DNA of 64,000 bases from CAINEC01 sp046052065 (lineage in GTDB: Bacteria > Bacteroidota > Bacteroidia > AKYH767-A > OLB10), in the NCBI GenBank assembly GCA_046052065.1, contig JBJOND010000002.1, positions 1 to 64,000 of the forward strand, given 5' to 3'. The notes under the pieces were generated by a model. The model was not told the DNA's origin. It made no database searches and saw only the letters and a program-made list of their open reading frames with translations. This document shows, piece by piece, positions 24,004 through 33,000 of the stretch. Position 1 is the first letter of the stretch, and the number at the start of each line of letters is the position of its first letter. Both the position numbers and the translations under genes were made by a program.

Positions 24004-25128
24004 CTATTCGTAAACTTTAACAATATTGTAAAGTGTATCTCTCTCTACAGGAATTCTACCCGACTGTCTGATTAAATCAATCAACTCATCTGTTGATAAC
24101 GTTGGATTCTGCTCTTCTGATCCCGCCATCGAATAAATCTTAGTAGAATCGTCAATTGTTCCGTCTAAATCATCAACACCAAACGATTGTGTAAGCTGTG
24201 CAGAACTTCTGCCTAACATTGGCCAATACGCTTTTACATGATCAAAATTATCAAGATAAATTCTTGATATACCATACACTTTTAAATCTTCAATTAACGA
24301 TACCTCTGAAACATGACTCATATCGTTATCTGAATTTCTAAACTTCAATGGAATAAAAGTTTGAAATCCTTTTGTTTGATCCTGCAATTCACGTAATCGT
24401 CTCATATGATCCACACGATGCTCGTAGGTTTCAATATGTCCGTATAACATCGTACAATTACTTCTGATGCCACATTCGTGTGCAGTTTGATGTATTTCAA
24501 GCCATTTATTAGAATCGCATTTATCGCCTGCAATTTCTAAGCGTGTTGCTTCATCAAAAATTTCTGCACCACCTCCGGGAATTGAATTCAATCCTTTCGA
24601 AATTAAAAACTCCATTCCTTCTTTAGTTGTCATTTTACCTTTGCGAAACATGTAATCTAGTTCAACAGCAGTAAAGGCTTTAATATGCAAATCGGGACGA
24701 TGACTTTTAATTTGTGATAACAACTCTCCGAAAAATTCAACATCCATTTTCGGATGAACACCTCCTACAATATGCACTTCGGTAATAGGAATACCATCAT
24801 AAGCTTTTACTTTATTTAGCATTTGATCAATGGTCATTTCCCAACCTGCTTCTTTATGTTTGTATTCTTGTGAGTAAGAACAAAATTTACAGGAAAAAAC
24901 ACAGAGGTTGGTCGGTTCAATATGGAAGTTACGATTGAAATAAGTATGCTTTCCATTCTTCTTCTCTCGAACGTAATTAGCTAATACACCAATCTCCGAA
25001 AGCTCTGCATATTTGAATAAATACAAAGCATCATCATCTGAAATACGCTCTCCTTTAAAAACTTTAGTACTGATTTTAGTTATTTGCTCGTCTGAACTTT
25101 TTACAAGTTGCTCCTCTATAAATCTCAT
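24004..25128 (-). CDS. mqnE: Aminofutalosine synthase (radical SAM)
   Basis: A 374-residue radical SAM enzyme that joins 3-[(1-carboxyvinyl)oxy]benzoate with an adenosyl radical to give aminofutalosine, an early step in futalosine-type menaquinone synthesis. The cluster motif is C76-x3-C80-x2-C83 within EPTNLCVFSCKFCSY. VHIVGGVHPKMDVEFF and NSIPGGGAEIF separate it from CofH and MqnC relatives. Length matches MqnE. It lies 10 bp after an M43 protease gene without evident functional link. Other mqn genes are not in the window. Confusion with MqnC is the main alternative. Confidence 0.88.
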   Translation of the reverse strand: MRFIEEQLVKSSDEQITKISTKVFKGERISDDDALYLFKYAELSEIGVLANYVREKKNGKHTYFNRNFHIEPTNLCVFSCKFCSYSQEYKHKEAGWEMTIDQMLNKVKAYDGIPITEVHIVGGVHPKMDVEFFGELLSQIKSHRPDLHIKAFTAVELDYMFRKGKMTTKEGMEFLISKGLNSIPGGGAEIFDEATRLEIAGDKCDSNKWLEIHQTAHECGIRSNCTMLYGHIETYEHRVDHMRRLRELQDQTKGFQTFIPLKFRNSDNDMSHVSEVSLIEDLKVYGISRIYLDNFDHVKAYWPMLGRSSAQLTQSFGVDDLDGTIDDSTKIYSMAGSEEQNPTLSTDELIDLIRQSGRIPVERDTLYNIVKVYE

Positions 25129-25138
25129 TTGTTTTATT

Positions 25139-26722
25139 TTACTTATTGACTACAACAAATTTTTTGACATCACGGTTTAGTTCACCGTTGAATTCTAGTT
25201 GATAGATCCCTGCACTCAGATTTAAATGGTTTAATTCGAGCTTGTCCTGCGGATTAAATTTAAATTCATTTGAGTAAACTAATCTTCCGTCATTCGAATA
25301 TATCTTAATTGTTGCTTTCTGACTTTCAGAATAATTTGCATTTATGGTTAAAAAAGTACTGTTTGTAACAGGATTAGGATAAATACTAATTGATGATTGT
25401 ATCGTGCAGTTAAAATTAGAAGTATTGTTAATTCTGAATGATGCGCTCTTGTAATTATTAACCTGATTGTAATCTGAATTTACGATTCGAACTTCAAATA
25501 AATTACGACCAAGATCACCTCCTATTTCAGCTAACTCCACCCATTTTGTTTCACCTGGCTGAATAGAATCTTTCCACAAATAGTTCTTGGATATTCCCAC
25601 AGAAACAGCATAATTAAATGTAATGTTTGATTGGGTTGTGTTTCCGTTGTTTCTGATTTTTACTTTCGGTTGAAAGCATCGATTCGAAGAATAAATAACA
25701 GGATTTTCAATTGAATCAATAGAGATGTCTGGTTGATTTATATTCGGTGACGAAAGTCCGTTAGATGTTACTAAAGATTGACGATTAGTTGATAATGCGA
25801 GTTTCATTCTTTCTACCTGTCGGTTAGTAAAAAAGCTCATGCATTGATCATCGGTATAATCCATGTAATTCATGTACATAATTCCTGGAGCTGTATCTGT
25901 ACAGGCATCTGTTTTAGGAAATGATGGACAACGTGTAGTTGAATTAGCTTGTTTAGGTGTATCCGAAATAGCATCATCATTACTGCAACCTCCGTTATCA
26001 TCACCCCAAATATGAATTAGGTTTAACCAATGTCCGACTTCATGTGTTGCTGTGCGGCCGTAATTATAAGGCGCTTTTGTATTCTTGAAACGTCCGAATG
26101 CTTTATAGTTTATAACTACCCCATCGCTGTTTGGAATCGAACCAGGAAATGCAGCAAAACCAAGAACATTATTCTCTAAATCACACACCCAAATATTTAA
26201 ATAATAATTACTGTTCCATGCATTTTGTCCACCATCGGCCTGACTATAAATGCGATTATCAAAAATGGAAAAGGCATTGGGTATATTGGTTGCTGTTCTT
26301 GTAATGCCAGTTGTATAATTGCCGATTGTATCTGTATTAGCCAGAACAAACTTAATCTTACTACTTCGAACAAGTGGCTGCCAAATAGCAGGAACATCTA
26401 GAATATTTTCATTGTTCGTATTGTAATCTTCATTTAAAACATCTATCTGACTTTGTACTTGCTCATCGGAAACATTTTCTACGGGAGCATTATCGGCATG
26501 ATAAATAACATGAACAACAACAGGAATTATATAGGTGGAATCGTTTATTGAGGCCTTTAGTAAATTTTGAATTTTAAAAAACTTTTCATTTTCCAGATAA
26601 TTTGATTTGTAGCTTAAATCTGTTGCTAATTTATATCGATGTAAACTATCTGTTACACAACGATGAACTTGAGCGAAACTCAGAATCGGGAATAAACAAA
26701 ATAGATAGATAATTTTTTTCAT
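25139..26722 (-). CDS. Secreted M43 (pappalysin-like) metalloprotease, T9SS cargo
   Basis: A 527-residue exported zinc protease. Signal peptide at residues 1-18 (ending LSFAQ). The catalytic domain at about 60-315 has the metzincin motif HEVGHWLNLIH at 227-237 and the Met-turn MNYMDYTDD. A beta-sandwich spacer of about 100 residues follows, then a type A T9SS sorting domain from IYPNP to the end (GIYQLEFNG...KKFVVVNK). It is one of three related proteases in 7 kb; this one has the simplest C-terminal part. The substrate is unknown; related enzymes cleave extracellular proteins. Confidence 0.9.
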   Translation of the reverse strand: MKKIIYLFCLFPILSFAQVHRCVTDSLHRYKLATDLSYKSNYLENEKFFKIQNLLKASINDSTYIIPVVVHVIYHADNAPVENVSDEQVQSQIDVLNEDYNTNNENILDVPAIWQPLVRSSKIKFVLANTDTIGNYTTGITRTATNIPNAFSIFDNRIYSQADGGQNAWNSNYYLNIWVCDLENNVLGFAAFPGSIPNSDGVVINYKAFGRFKNTKAPYNYGRTATHEVGHWLNLIHIWGDDNGGCSNDDAISDTPKQANSTTRCPSFPKTDACTDTAPGIMYMNYMDYTDDQCMSFFTNRQVERMKLALSTNRQSLVTSNGLSSPNINQPDISIDSIENPVIYSSNRCFQPKVKIRNNGNTTQSNITFNYAVSVGISKNYLWKDSIQPGETKWVELAEIGGDLGRNLFEVRIVNSDYNQVNNYKSASFRINNTSNFNCTIQSSISIYPNPVTNSTFLTINANYSESQKATIKIYSNDGRLVYSNEFKFNPQDKLELNHLNLSAGIYQLEFNGELNRDVKKFVVVNK

Positions 26723-26772
26723 CTGGATTTTTACGATTTACAAAGTTAAAATAAAGTTGCTCATAATAATAA

Positions 26773-26804
26773 AAAAAGAGGGATGCGTTAACACCCCTCT
26801 TTTT
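26773..26804. terminator. Bidirectional-looking terminator hairpin
   Basis: AAAAAGAGGG (26773-26782) pairs with CCCTCTTTTT (26795-26804) around a 12-nt loop. It lies 20 bp after the end of the 902-residue protease gene on the minus strand and upstream of the gene at 25139-26722. Confidence 0.85.
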
Positions 26805-26824
26805 ATCAAGAACTTAAAATAAGA

Positions 26825-29533
26825 TTATTTTAAAATCTGAATTTTCTTTAATGTCTTTGTAGTTGCATTGTTTATCTCTACGAAATATAATCCTTGAGAT
26901 AAATGCGATAGATCCATATGATAAGTTCCATTTCCATTAGATGGTAATGTAGTATTTAAAACTTCTGAGCCTACCATGTTGAAAATTCTGAAAGAAACAT
27001 CAGAAGCAGATGTTACGTCTGATAAAACAACTGTTAATTCACCACGTGTTGGATTAGGGAATAAGTTAACAGCACCAAGTGTGTTTTCTTCGATACCAAC
27101 GCTAGAATTGCTACATACTACTGGACGAATCAAGTGAGCAACATTAACTCCCCAAGATGCAGGAGTTTCGCTGTATGCATGCCATGTTCCATCACTCCAT
27201 AATTCATAAGCTGTTCCAGTTGCAATTTCAGCATCTGCACAATGAACGATTGCTAATGTATCACCTGCTGTATAACCGAATTCAACACCTACATAAATAG
27301 TTCCTGCAGTTACAGGTACATCTGGTGTAAAATCAATCCACATTTCAGAACCTGAAGCAGCATAGGCTGCAATTGAATCATAGGTAATTGTTGCTGATCC
27401 TAACATTGTCGAAGGTAATCCAGCTGCATCACTCCATACTTTAACTGTTGCAGTTTGACCAGTACCGCTTGAAGAACCGATACCGAATGTCATATAGGTA
27501 CCATCTACTGTCAAACCTGTCCCAGTAACTGTGTATTTATCAGCCTTAGCAACATCTAAATAATCATTTTGTCCAGATACATATCCCCAACCGCTTGATC
27601 CAAGAATTGATGGTGTCATTACTGCTGCATCCCAATTTGTGATAGAATCACAAGAAGATGTTCCACCAGAACTTCCATTTGAACAAACAACAGGACGAAT
27701 TAAATGTGCTACGTTAAGTCCCCAAGAAGCAGGTGTTTCGCTATATGCATGCCATGTTCCATCACTCCATAATTCATAAGCAGTACCTGGTGTTACTTCT
27801 CCATCAGCGCTATGAATAAGGGCTAATGTATCACCTGCTGTATAACCAAATTCAACTCCTACATAAACGTTTCCAACTGAAACTGGAATGTCTGGTGTAA
27901 AATCAACCCACATTTGAGCGCCTGAAGCAGCATAAGCCGCAATTGAATCATAAGAAATTGTTGCAGTACCCAAAACTGTTGAAGGTAAACCTGCAGCATC
28001 GCTCCAAACTTTTACTGTAGCAGTCTGACCTGTTCCACTTGAAGAACCAATTCCGAAAGCCATATAAGTACCATCGATTGTACTATTAGCACCTGCTATA
28101 GCAAATTTATCAGCCTTAGCAACGTCTAAATAATCATTCTGACCAGAAACATAGCCCCAAGTACCTGAACCGCTGATGGAAGGAGTCATTGTAGCTAAAT
28201 CAAAGTTAGAAAGTGTATCACAAGATGAAGTTGTTGTTCCACTTGTTACAGTGATATAAGTTGATTGAGTTAATGTATTGCTACCATTCGCATTTGTTGC
28301 TGTTAAAGTAACAGCATATGTACCTGCAGCACTATAAACAATTCCAGTTGGATTTTGAGCAGTTGAAGTTGAAGGAGTACCTCCAGCAAATGTCCAACTC
28401 CAAGAAGTTGGAGAGTTCGTTGATTGATCAGTAAAGTTAACAGAACTTCCTACCGAAATTGAAGTTGAGTTTGATGTAAATGCAGCTACTGGTGCAGCTA
28501 CAACCGGCGGACTACAACGATTAGAAGCAGCTAAATTTACTCGGAATGGTGTATTATTTAAAGTAGTTACCATTCTTGCCTTTTGATTAGGGGTGAACAT
28601 AAACATACAAGCATCATCTGTATAGTCCATATAATTCATGAACATATCACCATTAGGCCCATTTGAACAACTTACTTTTGGAAAATTCGGACAACCGAAG
28701 TTTAATGAAGCTTGGGTTGGTGTATCATTACAAAAATCTGAACTACAATTAGCATCACCGTTGATATGACGTAGACCAAACCAGTGACCAAGTTCATGTG
28801 TTGTAGTACGACCTTTATTATAAGGTGATGCAACATTACCTACACGACCAAATGCATTGTAAAGAATTACTACACCATCAGAAGTTGCTGTTCCAAAAGG
28901 AGCAGATAATCCAGTGTTTGTACTTGAAGGTGGGAATGTAGCATAACCTAATAATCCACCACTTAAATTACTTACCCAGATGTTCAGATATTTATTAACG
29001 TCCCAAATTGTTGCTGGTTTTATAGTAGCATCCACATAATTTTTAGAATAAGGAGGTGCTGTCCATCCTTTACTATTTCTATCAATTCTATCAATTCCTG
29101 TCGTAGCTTGTCCATTAGGATCTGTTTGAGCTAAGCAAAAATTGATTTCACAATCAGCAGCAAGTCCTGCAAACACAGAAGGAATTAAACTTGTATCAGC
29201 GTTTAATTTTCTAAAATCTTCGTTCAATACTTCAATTTGTGATAAAATTTGAGCATTGGAGATATTGAAACTTGACCCTACTGCAGTACCATTATGAATT
29301 ACATGGACAACTACAGGTAAATTGTAAACCGTTTTCATTTTACTGCCTTGATTATTAGCAGCTGCTTCCTGCATTTTGGCAGAAATCCAGTTTTCATATT
29401 CATCAGGTAAAATACCTGTTCCGCAAGTACGATGCAATGGCGTCGAACTTACAACTTTTGCCGATTGACGTTGAGCAGAAGCAGATCCTGTCATCATCAA
29501 TGCTGCGGCAGCAATGAGTAATAGTTTTTTCAT
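26825..29533 (-). CDS. Large secreted M43 metalloprotease with PKD and duplicated domains, T9SS cargo
   Basis: A 902-residue exported zinc protease. Signal peptide at residues 1-20. M43 catalytic domain at about 65-335 with HELGHWFGLRH at 246-256 and MNYMDYTDD Met-turn. A PKD domain at about 345-430 (SWSWTFAGGTPSTSTAQNP). Two near-identical domains of about 184 residues follow at 436-619 and 626-808; each has GWGYVSGQNDYLDVAKAD and YVGVEFGYTAGDTLA, and their function is unknown (a surface- or ligand-binding role is only a guess). A type A sorting domain starts at LFPNP near 820. The duplication is also clear at the DNA level. A terminator follows. Confidence 0.9.
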   Translation of the reverse strand: MKKLLLIAAAALMMTGSASAQRQSAKVVSSTPLHRTCGTGILPDEYENWISAKMQEAAANNQGSKMKTVYNLPVVVHVIHNGTAVGSSFNISNAQILSQIEVLNEDFRKLNADTSLIPSVFAGLAADCEINFCLAQTDPNGQATTGIDRIDRNSKGWTAPPYSKNYVDATIKPATIWDVNKYLNIWVSNLSGGLLGYATFPPSSTNTGLSAPFGTATSDGVVILYNAFGRVGNVASPYNKGRTTTHELGHWFGLRHINGDANCSSDFCNDTPTQASLNFGCPNFPKVSCSNGPNGDMFMNYMDYTDDACMFMFTPNQKARMVTTLNNTPFRVNLAASNRCSPPVVAAPVAAFTSNSTSISVGSSVNFTDQSTNSPTSWSWTFAGGTPSTSTAQNPTGIVYSAAGTYAVTLTATNANGSNTLTQSTYITVTSGTTTSSCDTLSNFDLATMTPSISGSGTWGYVSGQNDYLDVAKADKFAIAGANSTIDGTYMAFGIGSSSGTGQTATVKVWSDAAGLPSTVLGTATISYDSIAAYAASGAQMWVDFTPDIPVSVGNVYVGVEFGYTAGDTLALIHSADGEVTPGTAYELWSDGTWHAYSETPASWGLNVAHLIRPVVCSNGSSGGTSSCDSITNWDAAVMTPSILGSSGWGYVSGQNDYLDVAKADKYTVTGTGLTVDGTYMTFGIGSSSGTGQTATVKVWSDAAGLPSTMLGSATITYDSIAAYAASGSEMWIDFTPDVPVTAGTIYVGVEFGYTAGDTLAIVHCADAEIATGTAYELWSDGTWHAYSETPASWGVNVAHLIRPVVCSNSSVGIEENTLGAVNLFPNPTRGELTVVLSDVTSASDVSFRIFNMVGSEVLNTTLPSNGNGTYHMDLSHLSQGLYFVEINNATTKTLKKIQILK
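27112..27658 (-). repeat. Intragenic tandem domain repeat, copy B
   Basis: Encodes residues 626-808 of the 902-residue protease. Long runs are identical in protein to copy A (for example SGTGQTATVKVWSDAAGLPS and TAYELWSDGTWHAYSETPAS). The DNA differs mainly at third positions. Confidence 0.85.
27677..28228 (-). repeat. Intragenic tandem domain repeat, copy A
   Basis: Encodes residues 436-619 of the same protein. The period to copy B is 190 codons, including a short glycine/serine linker (SNGSSGGT). Confidence 0.85.
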
Positions 29534-29726
29534 TTGTTTTATTTGACTTTAAGGTTTTTAAATGGAACTAATTGTTTGGGGATAACAAATTTAATTAAAT
29601 ATTTAACTTTTCCTAAGTACGATTGATTTAATAGACTATTTCAGTCGCTCTATCATTAATTTGTAAAATAGTTGTAATTCAGTATCAGGGGTATTTACAT
29701 TTTTATTTTTTGAAATGATTGAAACG

Positions 29727-29734
29727 TATATTTG
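29727..29734 (+). promoter_or_regulatory. Predicted -7 box of the orphan response regulator
   Basis: TATATTTG fits TAnnTTTG and lies 18 bp before the ATG at 29753. A TTTG at 29709-29712 is closer than the usual -33 spacing, so only the -7 box is called. Confidence 0.55.
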
Positions 29735-29752
29735 ACGCAGAAATTTATAGAT

Positions 29753-30445
29753 ATGAAGCGAATACTCCTAGTAGAAGACGAAATAAGCTTACAAGAAACG
29801 ATTAAGTTAAATCTTGATTTAGAAGGATATAAGGTTAATGCTGTTGGCGATGGCAAATCAGCTTTAAAAGCTTTTAAACAAGAGCGATTTGACTTAATTG
29901 TATTGGATGTTATGCTTCCTGAAATGGATGGCTTTAAAGTTTGTGAAGCTATTCGACTTGAAAACAAGGAGATTCCTATTCTGTTCCTTACCGCTAAAAA
30001 TAGTTCTGCAGATAAAATTGCTGGTCTTAGATTAGGAGCTGACGACTATCTTACAAAACCATTTAATCTCGAGGAGATGCTTTTGCGTGTTCAGGTATTA
30101 TTGAAACGATCAGGTTTATCGGCTGATGTCAGAGAGAGTATTAATTCATATAACCTTGATGGCTTTCAGATTAATTTTCAAAATATGATGGTTGTAACTC
30201 CAGCCAATAAATCGGTTAGCCTAACAAAGAAGGAAAATGCGCTTTTAAGGCTTTTAATTGAAAGAAAAAATGAAGTCGTTTCCAGAGAGTCAATCTTAGA
30301 AATTGTTTGGGGTTATGACGTTTATCCTTCCACCAGAACAATAGATAATTTTATAGTTACCTTCAGAAAAATGTTTGAAAAGGACCCATCAGACCCAAAA
30401 CACTTTTTCTCTGTTCGTGGTGTAGGCTATAAATTCATGGAATAA
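29753..30445 (+). CDS. OmpR/PhoB-type response regulator (orphan)
   Basis: A 230-residue two-component regulator that should bind DNA when phosphorylated. The receiver domain (1-120) has the acidic pair in LLVEDE, phospho-acceptor Asp52 (DLIVLDVMLPEMDG), Thr in FLTAK and Lys in LTKPF. A winged-helix domain (about 130-228) ends in FFSVRGVGYKFME. I use the ATG at 29753; the longer frame opens with a TTG that falls inside the predicted -7 box. No histidine kinase gene is adjacent. It lies between three secreted M43 protease genes, divergent from one and upstream of another, which makes them possible targets but proves nothing. Confidence 0.92.
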   Translation: MKRILLVEDEISLQETIKLNLDLEGYKVNAVGDGKSALKAFKQERFDLIVLDVMLPEMDGFKVCEAIRLENKEIPILFLTAKNSSADKIAGLRLGADDYLTKPFNLEEMLLRVQVLLKRSGLSADVRESINSYNLDGFQINFQNMMVVTPANKSVSLTKKENALLRLLIERKNEVVSRESILEIVWGYDVYPSTRTIDNFIVTFRKMFEKDPSDPKHFFSVRGVGYKFME

Positions 30446-30588
30446 AGAAAGAAATTAACAGCATCTTGTAAATCATTTTCTGAATTTTTCAGAGTGCTTT
30501 TAATTATTTACTTCGTCGGATTGTTAATTTCCATCCTTTTTTTTCTGGTTTATGCAAAAATAAATTTGCTTTGCATTAGAGTGTTTTT

Positions 30589-30596
30589 TACATTTG
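30589..30596 (+). promoter_or_regulatory. Possible -7 box upstream of the third M43 protease
   Basis: TACATTTG fits the consensus; a second match, TAAATTTG, is at 30561-30568. Either would give a leader of more than 100 nt to the ATG at 30709. Weak call. Confidence 0.35.
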
Positions 30597-30708
30597 ATAT
30601 CCACCTTTGAAAAGTTTCTGCGCTTTTTGTTGATTTTTCCGTTACTAATCAACTCAATAGCAAATGAAATTTATTAACTATTTATAAAACTATCTTAATA
30701 ACTAAAAC

Positions 30709-32925
30709 ATGAAAAAAACCTACATTGCTATCTTGGGGCTCATGATGAGTCTTTCAACGATTGGATTTTCACAGTCACAAAGATCTTGTGGCAGTATGGA
30801 TCATTTGCATCAGCAAATTGCTGAAGATCCAACTGTTGAAACAAGAATGCAGCAAATTGAACATGCAACTAGTCAATGGTTGTCTGATCCTTCACACCGA
30901 ACTGGAGCAATAATTACTATTCCAGTGGTAGTACACGTTGTTTATAATACAGCGGCACAGAATATTTCAGATGCTCAAATCCAATCACAAATAGATGTAT
31001 TAAATGAGGATTTCCGTAAACTAAATGTAGATGCGTCTTTAACTCCTTCTATCTTTTCAGCTTTAGCTGCTGATTGTCAGATTCAGTTTTGTTTGGCGCA
31101 ACGTGATCCTAATGGTAATGCAACCACTGGTATTATTCGTAAATCGACAACCACAACTGCATTCACTACAAACGATAACATGAAACGTGCTGCAAATGGC
31201 GGTTCTGATCCATGGAATACAAGTCAATATTTAAACATTTGGTCTTGTAATATGAGTGGTGGTATCTTAGGATACGCTCAATTTCCAGGTGGCGCTGCTG
31301 CAACAGATGGTGTTGTAATTTTATATAATGCTTTCGGAAGAACAGGGACATTATCTGCACCTTTTAATAAAGGAAGAACAGCAACTCACGAAGTTGGTCA
31401 CTGGTTAAACTTACGCCATATTTGGGGTGATGCTAATTGTGGTAGCGACTTAGTAAACGACACTCCAACGCATAATACTTCTAATTATGGATGTCCTACT
31501 TACCCTCATTTAAGTACTTGTACTGGTACGCCAACTGAAATGACAATGAATTACATGGATTATACAGATGATGCATGTATGTATATGTTTACTACTGGTC
31601 AATCTACTCGTATGACTGCTGCAATCAATACATCTCGTACAGGTTTATTAACTTCTTTAGGATGTACACCTCCTACTCCTCCAACATCTTGTGGAACTGT
31701 TACTGGATTAACATCTTCTTCTGTTGGATCAACAACTGCAACAATTAGCTGGACAGCTGTTTCGGGTGCAACATCTTATTCATTACAATATCGTGCTGTG
31801 GGTTCTGGAACATGGACAACAGTTACAACTTCAGCTACCTCTACAGCGTTAACAGGATTAACTGTTTCTACGGCTTATGAATTCCAGGTAACATCATCAT
31901 GTTCTGGTACATTAGGTATAGTTTCTACTTTAGCTAATTTCACTACAACAGCTGCTGCATCTTGCGGAACACCAGCATCATTAACATCTTCTTCAATTAC
32001 TTCATCATCAGCTACAGTTAGCTGGGGAGCAGTAACTGGAGCTTCTAGTTACCTAGTTCAATACAAAGTATCAACTGCAACAACTTGGACAAATAGCGTA
32101 ACCGTAACAGCTGCAACAACTACAATCACAGGTTTAACAGCTTCAACGGCATACCAATTCCAAGTGACTGCCACATGTTCAGGAACTGCAGGTACAGCTT
32201 CTGCAACAGGAACATTTACAACTTCTGCTGCATCAACAACATGTACTGATAATTACGAAGCGAATAACTCGCGTACTGCTGCAAAGACAATTGCTTTAAA
32301 CACAGATATCTTTGCTAAAATTGGTACATCTACCGATAAGGATTGGTTTAAGTTTACAACCGTAGCTTCAGCGCCAAAAATTAAAGTTGTTTTAGATCAG
32401 TTACCTGCTGATTATGACCTTGCTTTATATAATTCAACAGGAACTACGTTGACATCATCTGCATTAAGCGGTACTTCAACTGAAACAGTAATTTACAACA
32501 CATATACAAATTCAAGAACTTGCTATATTCAAGTTTATGGTTTTGCTAGTGCGTTCAATGCAAACGCTTGCTACCGTGTACGTGTAAGCACAAGTGCAAC
32601 TAATTTCCGTACTGCTGATGGAAGTGAGCAAAACTCAAATGAAATTGTTAGCGCAGAAAAAGTAACTGGATTAGAAGGTTTGAATTTATTCCCTAACCCA
32701 GCTAACAATACACTTACAATTAACTACTTCACTCCAAGTATGGAAAACACAACTATCGAAATTTATGATTTGATGGGTCAGTTAGTTAATTCAATGAATG
32801 CAAATGCAACAGAAGGATTCAACTCTCGTGAGTTAGACTTAACTTCAATGAGCAATGGCGTTTACTTCTTAAAAGTGACTCAAAACAATAATACTTTAAC
32901 AAGCAAGTTTGTTGTTAGACACTAA
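30709..32925 (+). CDS. Secreted M43 metalloprotease with two FN3 domains, T9SS cargo
   Basis: A 738-residue exported zinc protease. Signal peptide at residues 1-21. Catalytic domain at about 70-320 with HEVGHWLNLRH at 227-237 and Met-turn MNYMDYTDD. Two fibronectin type III domains at about 325-505, each starting SCGT and containing the ATISWTAV or ATVSWGAV and TAYEFQVT or TAYQFQVT strands. A pre-peptidase C-terminal-like domain (about 515-625; DKDWFKFTT, YDLALYN) follows, then a type A sorting domain from LFPNP. The order differs from its two relatives upstream, although the catalytic domains are close. A strong terminator follows. Confidence 0.9.
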   Translation: MKKTYIAILGLMMSLSTIGFSQSQRSCGSMDHLHQQIAEDPTVETRMQQIEHATSQWLSDPSHRTGAIITIPVVVHVVYNTAAQNISDAQIQSQIDVLNEDFRKLNVDASLTPSIFSALAADCQIQFCLAQRDPNGNATTGIIRKSTTTTAFTTNDNMKRAANGGSDPWNTSQYLNIWSCNMSGGILGYAQFPGGAAATDGVVILYNAFGRTGTLSAPFNKGRTATHEVGHWLNLRHIWGDANCGSDLVNDTPTHNTSNYGCPTYPHLSTCTGTPTEMTMNYMDYTDDACMYMFTTGQSTRMTAAINTSRTGLLTSLGCTPPTPPTSCGTVTGLTSSSVGSTTATISWTAVSGATSYSLQYRAVGSGTWTTVTTSATSTALTGLTVSTAYEFQVTSSCSGTLGIVSTLANFTTTAAASCGTPASLTSSSITSSSATVSWGAVTGASSYLVQYKVSTATTWTNSVTVTAATTTITGLTASTAYQFQVTATCSGTAGTASATGTFTTSAASTTCTDNYEANNSRTAAKTIALNTDIFAKIGTSTDKDWFKFTTVASAPKIKVVLDQLPADYDLALYNSTGTTLTSSALSGTSTETVIYNTYTNSRTCYIQVYGFASAFNANACYRVRVSTSATNFRTADGSEQNSNEIVSAEKVTGLEGLNLFPNPANNTLTINYFTPSMENTTIEIYDLMGQLVNSMNANATEGFNSRELDLTSMSNGVYFLKVTQNNNTLTSKFVVRH

Positions 32926-32947
32926 GAATCACTAAAATTATTTTTTT

Positions 32948-32978
32948 AGTCCCGGCAATTACTGTCGGGACTTTTTTA
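32948..32978 (+). terminator. Intrinsic terminator after the M43 gene
   Basis: AGTCCCG (32948-32954) pairs with CGGGACT (32966-32972), followed by six T's. Confidence 0.92.
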
Positions 32979-33000
32979 TTTTTATATAAATTTTTAAAGC

